Origin: Aromatoleum toluolicum
GTDB taxonomy: Bacteria > Pseudomonadota > Gammaproteobacteria > Burkholderiales > Rhodocyclaceae
Direction: 5' to 3'
Assembly (NCBI RefSeq): GCF_012911005.2
Contig: NZ_WTVS01000008.1
Location: 54,088 to 118,087, forward strand
DNA length: 64,000 bases
This document shows, in pieces, positions 1-10,160 of this stretch. Under the pieces are notes generated by a model. The model saw only the letters and a program-made list of their open reading frames with translations, did no database searches and was not told the DNA's origin. Numbering within the stretch: the first letter of the stretch is position 1; each line of letters starts with the position of its first letter. The position numbers and the translations under genes are program-made.

Positions 1-1
1 G

Positions 2-1006
<1,005 letters not shown>

Positions 1007-1019
1007 GCGTCGTCCGTAG

Positions 1020-1054
1020 GCGGCCTGCGGCGCCCGCAAGGGGCCGCAGGCCGC
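1020..1054 (+). terminator. Hairpin downstream of pntB
   Basis: A perfect 12-bp inverted repeat, GCGGCCTGCGGC (1020-1031) against GCCGCAGGCCGC (1043-1054), sits 13 bp after the pntB stop. Its loop can add a CCC/GGG pairing. No clear T-run follows, so it may be a weak or factor-assisted terminator or an mRNA-stabilising hairpin. Confidence 0.45.
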
Positions 1055-1114
1055 TTCAGTCAGCGGCGGGTCGTGCCGTAAAATCGGGAACCGGTGATTG
1101 GCGAGGACTGGCCG

Positions 1115-1447
1115 ATGCAACTGCGCGCCCTGTTTGCGAGTGTGACCCTGCTGTTCCCCGCGGCCCTGCCGGCGCAGACCGTGCCCGCGAGAGCGGACAC
1201 GCCGTCTGCCTCTGCTGTAGCGCCGGAAACAGCTAAACCGGATCGCCCCTTCCGCGATACCGCCGGCTACCGCTATCCCGCGTTGTCGCGCACGCAGCGT
1301 GACCTCCAGAACCTCGCCTATGCGCTGCAGCTGCGCGATTACTGCGCAGATGACCGCGTGCCGGACGATTTCGTGAAGGCGCAGCTCGCGAGTTTCAGCC
1401 GCATCACCGGCCGCGCGGAAACCTGCCGGACGCTGCTCGCTTACTGA
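1115..1447 (+). CDS. Small exported protein of unknown function
   Basis: Protein of 110 aa from the ATG at 1115; a GTG seven codons upstream (1094) is also possible. The N-terminus is a typical signal peptide: MQLR, a hydrophobic stretch, then an AQT-type cleavage region near residue 20. A Pro/Ala-rich linker and a roughly 60-residue C-terminal part follow. Two cysteines in that part (in DYCADD and AETCRT) could form a disulfide in the periplasm. I recognise no named domain. It stands alone between pntB and the convergent EAL gene. Confidence 0.65.
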   Translation: MQLRALFASVTLLFPAALPAQTVPARADTPSASAVAPETAKPDRPFRDTAGYRYPALSRTQRDLQNLAYALQLRDYCADDRVPDDFVKAQLASFSRITGRAETCRTLLAY

Positions 1448-1454
1448 TCCGCCG

Positions 1455-3311
1455 CTAGGCGAGAAAGCCGCAGAAGGAGTCCGTCGTCATCGGCGGGCCG
1501 AAGAGTGGCCCCTGCTGCAACCGGCATCCAAGGGCGGACAGGAAGGCTTCCTGCGCCTCGGTCTCGACCCCGCGCGCGAGCACTTCCAGTCCGAGCACCC
1601 CGGCCATGCCGGTGATCGCCTCGACGATGGCCTCGCTGTCCTCGCGAATTCCGACCTCGCGCACGAGCAGGGGGTCGAGCTTCAGGGCGTGCAGCGGATA
1701 GCGCTTGAGCCGGGGAATCGACGACAGGCCGCGGCCGTAATCGTCGATCGCAAGCCGTACCCCTTTTTCCGCGATCGTCTGCAGCATTCCGATCAGGCGG
1801 GTGTGCTCGTCGTTCAGCACGCGCTCGTCGAGATCCAGCTCCAGCCGCGCGGGGTCTAGGCCCGACGCGCTCAGCGCATGTTGTACGCGTTCCGCGAGAT
1901 TGCCGTACAGCAACTGCTCGAGTGCCACGTTCACGACGACGCGCACGAGACCACCATCGTGCCGCGGCCATGCCGCTGCGGCCGTGCAGGCTGCATGCAG
2001 CACCCAGTCGCCCATGCGCACGAGCTGGCCCGAATCGCGGGCGACGCCGCCGAAACGCTGGAACGGGATCAGCCCGAGTTCGGGATGCTGCCAGCGCAGC
2101 AGGGCTTCTCCCGCATGCACGGTGCCGTCGCGGACGTCTACCAGTGGCTGGAAATGGACGTCCAGCTGACCGAGATCGACGGCCTGGCGCAAGCGCGTCT
2201 CGAAGGCCAGCAGGGGCGCGTCGGGCAGATCGTGCATCACCACCACGAGTCCGGGATGGGCGGTTGCGTCCAGCGCATACGTGACGACGTCGACGTCGAA
2301 GGTGCTGCCGTCGCGACGCCGGTGCTGCCAGATGCCCGGTTCGGCGGCATGCCGGCCGTCGCCCGGAGTCGTGCGCAGGGCGCCGATTTCCATCGTGCAC
2401 AGGGTTTCGCGCGAATAGCCATACACCCGCGCCGCGGCCGCGTTGGCGGCAAGGATGCGCAGCTGCGGCCCCTCGCACAGCATCGTCGGCAAGGGGCTGT
2501 CGACGAACATGCGCTCCAGCACGCTCTCGCCGGGTCCCGCAGGCAGGTTATCCGTAGCCGTGCCGTGCTGTGCGGGCGGAAGGATCAGCAGACGCCAGTC
2601 CGGCTTCGGTCCGGCGAGCACGCGTGCGGCGAATTTGCCGGCACGTCCCGGTACGTTCAGCCGTGCGACCTGGGCGGCGTCCGCGGTCGGCCAGTCGATG
2701 TCGAGACAATCGCCGATCGCCTGCCCGACCAGGCTGCCGCGCGTGAGCCCCAGTGCGCCGAGGGCCGCCGCGTTCGCAGCGGCGATGCGGTCGCGCTCGT
2801 CGATGACGATGACCGGCTGCTCGAGCGCTGCGGCAAGCCGTGGCCACAACGCATCGACTGCCGGCGTTTCGTCGAATGTGCTGCTTGCGTAGGCCTCGGC
2901 GATGACGTCCGGGCTCAGGATCAGCGCGTGGATGCCTGGTCGGATGCGCGCCGCGGCAACGAAGCGCAGGTCGCGATGCCGCTCGCCCGGCAAGGACACG
3001 CGCAGGCTGCCGCGCATCTCGCCCTGAATGAAGAGACGGGCGCGCGCGTCGAGGAAATCGCGCTCGGAAGGAAAGAGGTCGGCGAGGGGCTTGCCGGCAA
3101 TCTGCCGGTAGTCGCGTTCGAGAAGGCGGCAGGCCGCGCTGTTGGCTTCCAGCACGACCTCGTCGCCCGTGATGATCAGTCCCTCGTCGATCAGCTCGAA
3201 GAGAGCAAGGTAGAGCCCCGTCTCCGCGCCTTCGGAGAAATCCGGGATGAAGGGCTCTTCGGGGTTTTCGTTACCCTGCGGGCGACGGGCTGCGTTCATG
3301 GGGTCGATCAT
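1455..3311 (-). CDS. PAS-PAS-PAS-EAL protein with a degenerate EAL site
   Basis: Cyclic-di-GMP related protein of 618 aa with no GGDEF domain and no predicted membrane segment. Three PAS-like regions can be read at about residues 30-140, 155-245 and 265-362, followed by an EAL domain (about 368-612). The EAL signature is present at E402-A-L. N461, D523/D524, K544 and Q600 match catalytic positions of active phosphodiesterases such as RocR. The conserved Glu of the usual ExTE motif is Asp493, and the first Glu of the usual AEGVET motif is Arg580 (ARGVET). That makes c-di-GMP hydrolysis doubtful; a binding or protein-interaction role is the alternative. It follows rhlE on the same strand after 137 bp. 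Confidence 0.85.
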   Translation of the reverse strand: MIDPMNAARRPQGNENPEEPFIPDFSEGAETGLYLALFELIDEGLIITGDEVVLEANSAACRLLERDYRQIAGKPLADLFPSERDFLDARARLFIQGEMRGSLRVSLPGERHRDLRFVAAARIRPGIHALILSPDVIAEAYASSTFDETPAVDALWPRLAAALEQPVIVIDERDRIAAANAAALGALGLTRGSLVGQAIGDCLDIDWPTADAAQVARLNVPGRAGKFAARVLAGPKPDWRLLILPPAQHGTATDNLPAGPGESVLERMFVDSPLPTMLCEGPQLRILAANAAAARVYGYSRETLCTMEIGALRTTPGDGRHAAEPGIWQHRRRDGSTFDVDVVTYALDATAHPGLVVVMHDLPDAPLLAFETRLRQAVDLGQLDVHFQPLVDVRDGTVHAGEALLRWQHPELGLIPFQRFGGVARDSGQLVRMGDWVLHAACTAAAAWPRHDGGLVRVVVNVALEQLLYGNLAERVQHALSASGLDPARLELDLDERVLNDEHTRLIGMLQTIAEKGVRLAIDDYGRGLSSIPRLKRYPLHALKLDPLLVREVGIREDSEAIVEAITGMAGVLGLEVLARGVETEAQEAFLSALGCRLQQGPLFGPPMTTDSFCGFLA

Positions 3312-3448
3312 TCCACGTATTCGGGCGATGTTTCGGCGTTGCCCCAGAATACTTGAACGTGTCGCAACGATTGCGCCGAATAGCTGGCAATGGTGGCCCC
3401 AATTCCACCCGATTGCCGTCCGCTGCGCGCAGTCGCCCGTCGGACGGC

Positions 3449-4924
3449 TTACTTGCGGCCCAGTCCGCCCAGCAGGACCGCGATGGGGCGTACGTGACGG
3501 CGAGGCGGCGCGCCGTGCTTGTCGGTGGCGGCTTCCGTCGGTTGCAGGCTTGCGGCGGTCGCTGCGACGGAAGTGGTTGGCTCGTAGGGCTTGCTGAAAT
3601 CGAATCCGTCCGCGGCGATCGTCGACTTGCCGCGGCGCCGCGTGTCGGCGTTTCGGGCGGGGGCCGTGCTGCGGGCGCTCGCTGCCGGCTCGCGCGGTGC
3701 CGATTCGCGCGGGGCGTCGGACGTCTTCGCGGATGGGCCGCGGCGGCCCCTGCCGCGCGTCCCGGCGTCATGGAAGTCGGGTTCGGGCTCGAAGCCCGGT
3801 ACGGCTTCCTGCGGAATCTGCAGCTTGATCAGCTTCTCGATCTCAGCGAGATGATGCTTTTCCTCGGAGCTCACCAGCGACACCGCGCGGCCCTGGCGAC
3901 CCGCTCGGCCCGTGCGGCCGATGCGGTGCACGTAATCTTCCGCAGTGTGCGGCAACTCGAAGTTGATCACCGAGGGCAGGTCGTCGATGTCCAGCCCGCG
4001 CGCGGCGACGTCGGTCGCCACCAGCACCCGCAGCTTGCCCGACTTGAAAGCTTCCAGCGTTTCGGTGCGCTGCGCCTGTCCCTTGTCGCCATGGATCGCG
4101 TCGGCAGCGATGCCGTGGCGCTCGAGGAAGTGCGCAAGGCGTCCGCATTCGATCTTGGTTGCAACGAACACCAGCGCCTGGGTGTCCGGTTCGTGGCGCA
4201 GGATGTGCGCCAGCAGGTTGCGCTTGAGGCCGGCCGACACGGGGTGCACGCGGTGCGTGATCGTTTCGGACACCATGTTGCGGCGCGCGACCTCGATCAG
4301 CTGCGGCTCCTTGAGCATCTGGTCGGCGAGCTTCTTGATCTCGTCGGAGAAGGTCGCAGAGAACAGCAGGCTTTGGCGCGAGGCCGGCAGCAGATCGAGG
4401 ATGCGGCGGATGTCGGGGATGAAGCCCATGTCCAGCATGCGGTCGGCCTCGTCCAGCACCAGCATCTCGACCTGGTTCAGCACGATGGTCCTCTGCTGCA
4501 CGTGGTCGAGCAGGCGTCCGGGCGTGGCGACGACGACCTCGACGCCAGTGCGCAGTTCCTGGATCTGCGGCTTCATGTCGACACCGCCGTAGATGCAGGT
4601 GCTGCGCAGCGGGACGTACTTGCTGTAGGTCTTTACCGATTCGTACACCTGCATCGCCAACTCGCGCGTGGGCGCGAGGATCAGCGCGCGCACCGGGTGG
4701 CGCGCGGGGCTCGTCGAGGTGCTGGCGTGGCGGGAAAGGCGTTGCAGCAAGGGCAGCGTGAAGCCGGCCGTCTTGCCGGTACCCGTCTGGGCGCCGCCCA
4801 TCACGTCGCGGCCGGACAACACGACAGGGATGGCCTGCTGCTGGATCGGGGTAGGGGTCGTGTAGCCGGTATCGGCCACAGCGCGTAACAACTCGGGGAT
4901 CAACCCGAGGTCGGCGAAGCTCAT
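3449..4924 (-). CDS. rhlE: DEAD-box ATP-dependent RNA helicase RhlE
   Basis: RNA helicase of 491 aa. All family motifs are visible: the Q motif PTPIQ (25-29), Walker A AQTGTGKT (45-52), PTRELA (85-90), DEAD (158-161), SAT (189-191), [10 protein letters not shown] (303-312) and HRIGRTGR (333-340). A low-complexity Arg/Ala/Ser-rich tail of about 120 residues follows, as is common in proteobacterial RhlE, probably for RNA binding. It acts in RNA remodelling, ribosome maturation and degradosome-related turnover. It is separated from rlmM by 205 bp that carries a candidate promoter. Confidence 0.95.
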   Translation of the reverse strand: MSFADLGLIPELLRAVADTGYTTPTPIQQQAIPVVLSGRDVMGGAQTGTGKTAGFTLPLLQRLSRHASTSTSPARHPVRALILAPTRELAMQVYESVKTYSKYVPLRSTCIYGGVDMKPQIQELRTGVEVVVATPGRLLDHVQQRTIVLNQVEMLVLDEADRMLDMGFIPDIRRILDLLPASRQSLLFSATFSDEIKKLADQMLKEPQLIEVARRNMVSETITHRVHPVSAGLKRNLLAHILRHEPDTQALVFVATKIECGRLAHFLERHGIAADAIHGDKGQAQRTETLEAFKSGKLRVLVATDVAARGLDIDDLPSVINFELPHTAEDYVHRIGRTGRAGRQGRAVSLVSSEEKHHLAEIEKLIKLQIPQEAVPGFEPEPDFHDAGTRGRGRRGPSAKTSDAPRESAPREPAASARSTAPARNADTRRRGKSTIAADGFDFSKPYEPTTSVAATAASLQPTEAATDKHGAPPRRHVRPIAVLLGGLGRK

Positions 4925-5059
4925 AGGCGCCTATCTTCCATGGGGGCCTGTCGCGTCGGGCGCGACGCCAGAAGAGGCGACTGGAGGAACTGAGACCGGA
5001 ACGTCGGGGTTCCGGAAAGGGCTCGCGCCAACCGGCAGGCCGGGTGCTTTAAAACGCGC

Positions 5060-5065
5060 ATTATA
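5060..5065 (-). promoter_or_regulatory. Candidate -10 element for rhlE
   Basis: A perfect TATAAT on the minus strand lies about 136 nt upstream of the rhlE start, in the gap after rlmM. The matching -35 position is weak. A long leader would suit an RNA helicase, many of which are post-transcriptionally controlled, but this is a motif-level call only. Confidence 0.4.
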
Positions 5066-5129
5066 CATGCACGATCGCCCCCGTTTGTTGCGATGCAGGG
5101 AGCGGGTCGCCCTTAAGGGAATCGTGCGC

Positions 5130-6239
5130 TCAGACGCCGCCCGGATTGCGCAGCGCGAGGTAGCAGGTGATCTCTTCGCGGTCGTGGTAAAGGTGCTTCA
5201 AACGCAGCTCGAACGGCCCGTGCGGCCCGAGCCGTTTGGCGATGATGGCGCGGCACTGTTCGACCGCCTCGAGGCGCTTCTTCATCGGCAGCTTGAGATT
5301 GAAGATCGCCCTGCGGCAGCGGCCCGTGCCGATCCAGTCGGCCACCAGCGCCGCAATGCGCGTTGGCTGCTCGACCATGTCGCATACCAGCCATTCGACG
5401 GGGCGCGGCGGCCGCCACGTGAATCCGTCCGCCCGCACATGCTCCACCATCTCCGTCGCCATCACCGACGGCGCCATTGGGCCGTTGTCGATCGCAGTGA
5501 CACGCAGCCCCCGGTGCGCGAGCTGCCAGGTCCACCCGCCGGGCGCGGCGCCGAGGTCCACGGCACGCAGGCCCGGGCGCAGGCTGGCGTTGCGTTCGTC
5601 CTCGGTGAGCAGTGTGAAGAACGCCTCGGCGAGCTTCAGCGTCGACCGGCTTGCCGCCTCGCGCAACATGCGCAGGCGCGGCACGCCCATCGGCCACAGC
5701 GCGGCGCGGCCCGGAAGTGCGGCACACAGCCAGGCCGTATGGGCGTCGGCGAACAACACGTGCAGCGCCGGCAGGCCCTTCGCGCGTTCGCGGAAGGTGT
5801 TGGCCTTGTCCAACTCGCGTTGCAACGGTGCGGTGAAGCGTTTGCAGAACCCGGACTGCTGCTTCGCTTCGTCGGTGTCGGGCGTTTCCAGCAGCAGGTC
5901 TGCGAAGCGCTGGCCGCTCGCACGCACTGCCGCGACGATGGGCGTTGCGCGGTCGCGTTCGGGCAGGTCGGTGATGCGCGCGAACCACGGCAGGAGCTGG
6001 CGGGCGAAGATCAGACTGCGCCAGTCGCAGCGTTCGGCGAGCTCCGTGAACGGAACCGGTTCGGGCGTTTCGAACACCACGAACGCCTCACCCGGCTGGG
6101 CGCGCACGAAGCCCATCAGCCCGAGTCCGGCGGCGAATTCATCCAGTTCGGCGGCGGCTTCCTTCTCGAAGCCGGCACGACAAAGGGCAAGGAGGCCGTT
6201 GGCGGCAAAGCCGGATCGCTGCGAAGGGGTCAGGGACAT
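5130..6239 (-). CDS. rlmM: 23S rRNA (cytidine-2498-2'-O)-methyltransferase RlmM
   Basis: Protein of 369 aa, the usual RlmM length. It uses SAM to 2'-O-methylate C2498 of 23S rRNA. The N-terminal THUMP-like part (about 1-180) precedes a Rossmann methyltransferase domain with the SAM motif VDLGAAPGGWTW (227-238). Candidate members of the RrmJ-type catalytic tetrad are K202 (TLKLAEAF), D287 (CDMVEQP) and K316 (NLKLPMKK). It is encoded after a lipoprotein gene on the same strand, and its product acts on the ribosome like that of its neighbour rhlE. Confidence 0.95.
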   Translation of the reverse strand: MSLTPSQRSGFAANGLLALCRAGFEKEAAAELDEFAAGLGLMGFVRAQPGEAFVVFETPEPVPFTELAERCDWRSLIFARQLLPWFARITDLPERDRATPIVAAVRASGQRFADLLLETPDTDEAKQQSGFCKRFTAPLQRELDKANTFRERAKGLPALHVLFADAHTAWLCAALPGRAALWPMGVPRLRMLREAASRSTLKLAEAFFTLLTEDERNASLRPGLRAVDLGAAPGGWTWQLAHRGLRVTAIDNGPMAPSVMATEMVEHVRADGFTWRPPRPVEWLVCDMVEQPTRIAALVADWIGTGRCRRAIFNLKLPMKKRLEAVEQCRAIIAKRLGPHGPFELRLKHLYHDREEITCYLALRNPGGV

Positions 6240-6368
6240 GGGGAGGGGCTCGCTGCGGGAACTGCCGCGCTGTGTGGTGTTATCGAATGGCCGCGGATGA
6301 TAAGCCGCGGCGGAGGTGCCGCAAAGCGCCGGAAAGCATCCGGCGTCCCGCCGCTCATGACATGCCCA

Positions 6369-6779
6369 TTACTGGGCCGCGCGCGGGCGCTTCGCCGCTC
6401 GATCTTCCACGGGTGCCGCGGCCGAGCCTGCATCCGTCGCAGCAGGTGTGCCGCCGGCCGCCGCATGGGCCGCCGGCGGGATCGGTGCCTGGGGATGGGC
6501 GATCTGCGACGGTACGTTCGACAGGTTGTTCTGGGTCATGTAGTCGTTCATCTCTCGCCAGCCGGCGAAGATGGCCGCCTTCTGCGCCTTGGCATTGAGC
6601 GCGTAGCAGTCTTCCAGCGAGCGGCCGGCGTGCCGGCAGGCGCCGCCGATCGCCTTTCCCTCGGCTTCGGCAAGGGCGGCCGTCTTCTGTGGGTCGGGCA
6701 GGTCGAGCGCGTTGCTCAGCTGCTCGCAGGCGCCGAGGCTCAGGAGCAGGAAAAGTGGAATCACACGTTGCGCGAGCAT
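6369..6779 (-). CDS. Small lipoprotein of unknown function
   Basis: Protein of 136 aa with a clear lipoprotein signal: MLAQR, a Leu-rich core, then lipobox LGAC with Cys18 as the predicted lipidated residue. The mature part has a helical region (about 30-85) with two cysteines (GACRHAG and EDCYALN), followed by an Ala/Pro-rich low-complexity C-terminus. No recognised domain. It is divergent from the ugpB-like gene. Confidence 0.65.
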   Translation of the reverse strand: MLAQRVIPLFLLLSLGACEQLSNALDLPDPQKTAALAEAEGKAIGGACRHAGRSLEDCYALNAKAQKAAIFAGWREMNDYMTQNNLSNVPSQIAHPQAPIPPAAHAAAGGTPAATDAGSAAAPVEDRAAKRPRAAQ

Positions 6780-6887
6780 GGAGTTACCTTGTACCTGTCA
6801 CGGGGTTCGAGATCTATAACGTCCGCGGAGGAAAAATCTTGACGCAATGTCGGAATCCCGGTCAGGTTCGTCCAGTCATAAGGGTCT

Positions 6888-6893
6888 TATAAT
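6888..6893 (+). promoter_or_regulatory. Candidate -10 element of the ugpB-like gene
   Basis: TATAAT on the plus strand, 39 bp upstream of the ATG at 6932, in the divergent region between the lipoprotein and binding-protein genes. It lies within an imperfect dyad with GTCT/AGAC arms (6885-6899). The -35 hexamer is poor, so activation or weak expression is possible. The gene also has a good AGGAAG ribosome-binding site. Confidence 0.45.
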
Positions 6894-6931
6894 GAGACTT
6901 TTGGCATTCTACGGTCGTTAAGGAAGCAGGA

Positions 6932-8251
6932 ATGAAGCCCTTGGCTCGAATGTTGCGCAATGGTGTCGTGGCCGGTGTCGCCGCGATGGTGTGTGTCGGA
7001 ATCCCGGTCGCCGCGCATGCGGCCAAGGCGAAACCAGCCAAGGCGGCCGCAGCGCCGGCAGGGCCGACGGAGATCCGTCTCGTGCATCAGCTCGGCCCCG
7101 AGCGCGAAGAGGCATTGCAGAAGCTCGCCGCACGCTTCAACGAGGGCAGCAAGGACTATCGCCTCGTCGTCCAGGCCGCGACGTGGAGCGACACGGACGC
7201 GCCGCACATGGCGATCCTGGAGGGGAGCGCCGAAGATCAGTTCCTCGGCGCCGGAAAGCCGCGCTACAAGGCCCTCTCCGGAGTGATGCGCGAAGCGGGC
7301 GTGCCGCTGCAGACGCTCAAGCCGCCGGCGATGATGGATCGCGCCCTCACGGATGCCAAGGGGCAGCTGCTGGCGCTTCCGGTAGGGCTCTCGACGCCCG
7401 TCATGTACATCAACCGCAAGGAATTCCAGCGCGCGGGGCTCAACCCCGACGCGCCGCCCAAGACCTGGTTCGATCTGCAGCAGGCGCTCGGCCAACTCTT
7501 CGATGCGGGCTCGAAATGCCCCTATACGGTGTCCCAGCCCGGGCGCGTGATGATCGGCAACACCAGCGCCTGGCACAACGAGCCGGTCGCGGCACGCCAG
7601 GGCAAGGGTGAGCGTCCCGCCTTCAACGGCATGCTGCAGGTCAAGCATGTCGCGATGATGGCAAGCTGGCATCGCGCGCGCTATCTCCACACCTTCGACG
7701 CCCAGTCCGAGGCCGAACAGCGCTTCGCCTCGGGCGAGTGCGCCGTCATCGCCGCCCCGTCGTCCAGCTGGACCGATTTCCGCCGCAAGGCCGGATTCGA
7801 CATCGGCATTGCGCCGCTGCCGTATCACGAGGATTTCCCCGGCGCCCCGCAGAACACCCTTGCCGACGGTGCTGCGATGTGGGTCGCGGCGGGCAAGAAG
7901 CCGGCCGAGTACAAGGGCGTCGCGCGCTTCGTCGCCTTCTGGCTGCAACCCGAGAACCAGGTCGCATGGCAGCGTGAATCGGGCTACCTGCCGCTCAACC
8001 GCGCCGGCCTGTTCGCCGCGCAGAGTGACGTCCTCGGCGCCGACCTCGAGAACGTCAAGGTCGCGGTCGCCCAACTGGGGAACAGGCCTGCAACGGCGGA
8101 TTCGAGCGCGTCGAGCTTCATCGGTCGGGCGCGGGTGCTGGGTATCCTCGACGAGGAGCTGAGTGCCGTGTGGGCCGACCGCAAGCCGGCCAAGGAAGCA
8201 CTGGACAACGCGGTGACGCGCGTCCAGGCGATGTTCCCCGTTCCGCGCTGA
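6932..8251 (+). CDS. ugpB: UgpB-type periplasmic substrate-binding protein (glycerol-3-phosphate family)
   Basis: Binding protein of 439 aa with a signal peptide ending at about residue 30 (VAAHA). The mature protein has the extracellular solute-binding protein family 1 layout, including GLSTPVMYINR, a Trp/Phe-rich middle (KTWFDLQQAL) and the late YKGVARFVAFWL and ESGYLPLN segments typical of UgpB. Known UgpB proteins deliver sn-glycerol-3-phosphate or glycerophosphodiesters to an ABC importer. Here no ugpA, ugpE or ugpC follows; the next gene is ugpQ, 4 bp after the stop codon. The ligand is inferred from the family and the ugpQ partner. Confidence 0.85.
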   Translation: MKPLARMLRNGVVAGVAAMVCVGIPVAAHAAKAKPAKAAAAPAGPTEIRLVHQLGPEREEALQKLAARFNEGSKDYRLVVQAATWSDTDAPHMAILEGSAEDQFLGAGKPRYKALSGVMREAGVPLQTLKPPAMMDRALTDAKGQLLALPVGLSTPVMYINRKEFQRAGLNPDAPPKTWFDLQQALGQLFDAGSKCPYTVSQPGRVMIGNTSAWHNEPVAARQGKGERPAFNGMLQVKHVAMMASWHRARYLHTFDAQSEAEQRFASGECAVIAAPSSSWTDFRRKAGFDIGIAPLPYHEDFPGAPQNTLADGAAMWVAAGKKPAEYKGVARFVAFWLQPENQVAWQRESGYLPLNRAGLFAAQSDVLGADLENVKVAVAQLGNRPATADSSASSFIGRARVLGILDEELSAVWADRKPAKEALDNAVTRVQAMFPVPR

Positions 8252-8258
8252 GTTCGTG

Positions 8259-9005
8259 ATGCACCGCCCGGAGTTCCCGCTCCCCGCGGTGCTTGCACAC
8301 CGCTGCGGCGGAGCGCTCGCGCCGGAAAATACCCTGGCCGGGCTTGCCGCGGCGGCCGCGAACGGCTGTCGGGGCGTCGAGTTCGACGTGATGCTCAGCG
8401 GCAGCGCTTCGCCCGTGTTGATCCACGACGAAACGCTCGAGCGCACCACCGACGGGTACGGGCCGGTCGCGCACACCTCCGACGACGCCCTGTTCGCACT
8501 CGATGCGGGTTCCTGGTTCGATCCGCGCTTCGCGGGCGAACCCGTTCCCTGCCTGGATCTTGCTGCGGCCCGCTGCCAGGCGTTGGGGTTGGCGGTGAAC
8601 CTCGAGATCAAGCCGTCGCACGGAACCGATGCCGAGACGGCCGAGCGCGTCGTGCGCCGAGCGCGCACGCTGTGGGCCGCTGAGCCCGACACGGTCCTGT
8701 TGTCGTCGTTTTCCGAACGCGCGCTCGAGATCGCGGCCGCGCTCGCGCCCGGGCTGCGCCGGGGGCTGCTGGTCGGGGTCGTACCGCCGGACTGGCTCGC
8801 GCGCTGCCGCAGGCTGCGCGTAGCGGCCCTTCATGCCGATCACCGCCACCTCGACGCCGACTGCGTCGCGGCATCGCGCGCTGCCGGCCTGTGGGTCGTG
8901 ACCTACACGGTGAACGATCCCGCGCGAGCCGTCACGCTGTTCGATTGGGGTGTCGATTGCGTGATCACCGACCGTCCCGACATCGTCCGGCCGCCGCGCC
9001 GGTGA
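8259..9005 (+). CDS. ugpQ: Glycerophosphodiester phosphodiesterase
   Basis: Enzyme of about 248 aa that hydrolyses glycerophosphodiesters to glycerol-3-phosphate and an alcohol. GDPD-family residues are visible: H14-R15 with PENT (22-25), E41-x-D43 (VEFDVML) and H56-D57 (LIHDETLERTTDG), plus the NLEIKP and late TYTVNDP strands. I prefer the ATG at 8259; a GTG at 8256 is the alternative. It lies directly after the ugpB-like gene and is probably co-transcribed. There is no signal peptide, so it is cytoplasmic like E. coli UgpQ, and its product could feed GlpD, encoded 26 kb away. Confidence 0.9.
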   Translation: MHRPEFPLPAVLAHRCGGALAPENTLAGLAAAAANGCRGVEFDVMLSGSASPVLIHDETLERTTDGYGPVAHTSDDALFALDAGSWFDPRFAGEPVPCLDLAAARCQALGLAVNLEIKPSHGTDAETAERVVRRARTLWAAEPDTVLLSSFSERALEIAAALAPGLRRGLLVGVVPPDWLARCRRLRVAALHADHRHLDADCVAASRAAGLWVVTYTVNDPARAVTLFDWGVDCVITDRPDIVRPPRR

Positions 9006-9092
9006 GCGCGCGCAAGCGGCCCGCGTGCGATTCTTGACGGCACGCCACCCGCCCCCCTACCATCTTCCTTTTGTTCCGCCGGGCGCTTCATC

Positions 9093-10061
9093 TTGTCAAC
9101 CAAGCAGCTCTACGCGCCGATCGCCGCCGACATGCAGGCGGTCGATGCGGTCATCCGCCAGCGTCTCCATTCCGACGTCGTCCTGATCCGCCAGATTGCG
9201 GAGTACATCATCCACAGCGGCGGCAAGCGCATGCGTCCGGCGCTGGTGCTGTTCGCGGCTGGTGCGATGGGGTACGAAGGGACGCACCATCACCAGCTGG
9301 CGGCGGTCGTGGAGTTCATCCACACGGCGACCCTGCTGCACGACGACGTCGTGGACGAGTCGGAGCTGCGGCGCGGCAACAAGACCGCAAACGCGATGTT
9401 CGGCAATGCCGCGTCGGTGCTGGTCGGCGACTTCCTGTACACACGCGCGTTCCAGATGATGGTCGGCGTCGACAACATGCGCGTCATGCAGGTGCTGGCC
9501 GATGCGACCAACATCATCGCCGAAGGCGAGGTGCTGCAGTTGCTCAACTGCCACAACGCCGATGTCGAGATCGAAGACTACCTGCGCGTGATCCGCTACA
9601 AGACCGCCAAGCTGTTCGAGGCCGCGACCCGCCTCGGCGCAATCCTCGGCGGTGCGGACGAAACGACGGAAGCGTCGATCGCGGCCTTCGGCATGCACTT
9701 GGGAACGGCCTTCCAGCTCATCGACGACGTGCTCGACTACTCCTCGGACGAGGCCGCGACCGGCAAGCACCTCGGCGACGACCTGGCCGAAGGCAAGCCG
9801 ACGCTGCCGCTCATTCATACGATGCAGCACGGCACGCCGGAACAGGCTGCGCTCGTGCGCAAGGCGATCGAAACGGGCGGGCGCGATGACTTTGCGGCGA
9901 TCCTCGTCGCGATCCATGAATCCGGTGCGCTGGAGGAGACGCGCCGCTACGCGCGTGCCGAGGCCAAGCTGGCGGCCGACGCGCTTTCTGCACTTTCCCC
10001 TTCCATTTTCAAAGAAGCGCTGCTACAATTATCGGACTTTGCAGTTGGTCGAGATCACTGA
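9093..10061 (+). CDS. ispB: Octaprenyl (polyprenyl) diphosphate synthase
   Basis: Trans-prenyltransferase of 322 aa that makes the ubiquinone side chain. It carries the first Asp-rich motif DDVVD (84-88) with RRG following, GGKRMRP (43-49) and the second Asp-rich motif DDVLD (211-215). The residue five positions before the first motif is small (Ala79), as in long-chain synthases. The start is TTG at 9093, which gives the family N-terminus; no better ATG is nearby. The 3' end of the gene carries a candidate promoter for the tRNA-Pro that follows. Confidence 0.93.
   Translation: MSTKQLYAPIAADMQAVDAVIRQRLHSDVVLIRQIAEYIIHSGGKRMRPALVLFAAGAMGYEGTHHHQLAAVVEFIHTATLLHDDVVDESELRRGNKTANAMFGNAASVLVGDFLYTRAFQMMVGVDNMRVMQVLADATNIIAEGEVLQLLNCHNADVEIEDYLRVIRYKTAKLFEAATRLGAILGGADETTEASIAAFGMHLGTAFQLIDDVLDYSSDEAATGKHLGDDLAEGKPTLPLIHTMQHGTPEQAALVRKAIETGGRDDFAAILVAIHESGALEETRRYARAEAKLAADALSALSPSIFKEALLQLSDFAVGRDH
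10024..10029 (+). promoter_or_regulatory. Candidate -10 element for tRNA-Pro
   Basis: TACAAT inside the 3' end of ispB, 47 bp before the tRNA, with a partial -35 match TTCCAT 17 bp upstream. The tRNA may also be read through from ispB. Confidence 0.35.
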
Positions 10062-10075
10062 CAAATGCAAAGCGT

Positions 10076-10152
10076 CGGGGAATAGCTCAGCCTGGTAGAG
10101 CACTGCGTTCGGGACGCAGGGGCCGGAGGTTCGAATCCTCTTTCCCCGACCA
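10076..10152 (+). tRNA. tRNA-Pro (CGG)
   Basis: 77-nt tRNA. The acceptor stem CGGGGAA/TTCCCCG pairs over 7 bp and is followed by A and an encoded CCA. The anticodon stem CTGCG/CGCAG encloses loop TTCGGGA, giving anticodon CGG (10110-10112), which reads proline CCG codons. The T-arm GGAGG TTCGAAT CCTCT is canonical. A strong terminator follows. Confidence 0.97.
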
Positions 10153-10160
10153 AGAATCCG

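Noticed and set aside
6885..6899. GTCT...AGAC dyad upstream of ugpB as a third copy of the aceA/idh palindrome
   Set aside because: The centre differs (TATAATG against TATATA) and the arms are only 4 bp; it is better explained as a -10 element.
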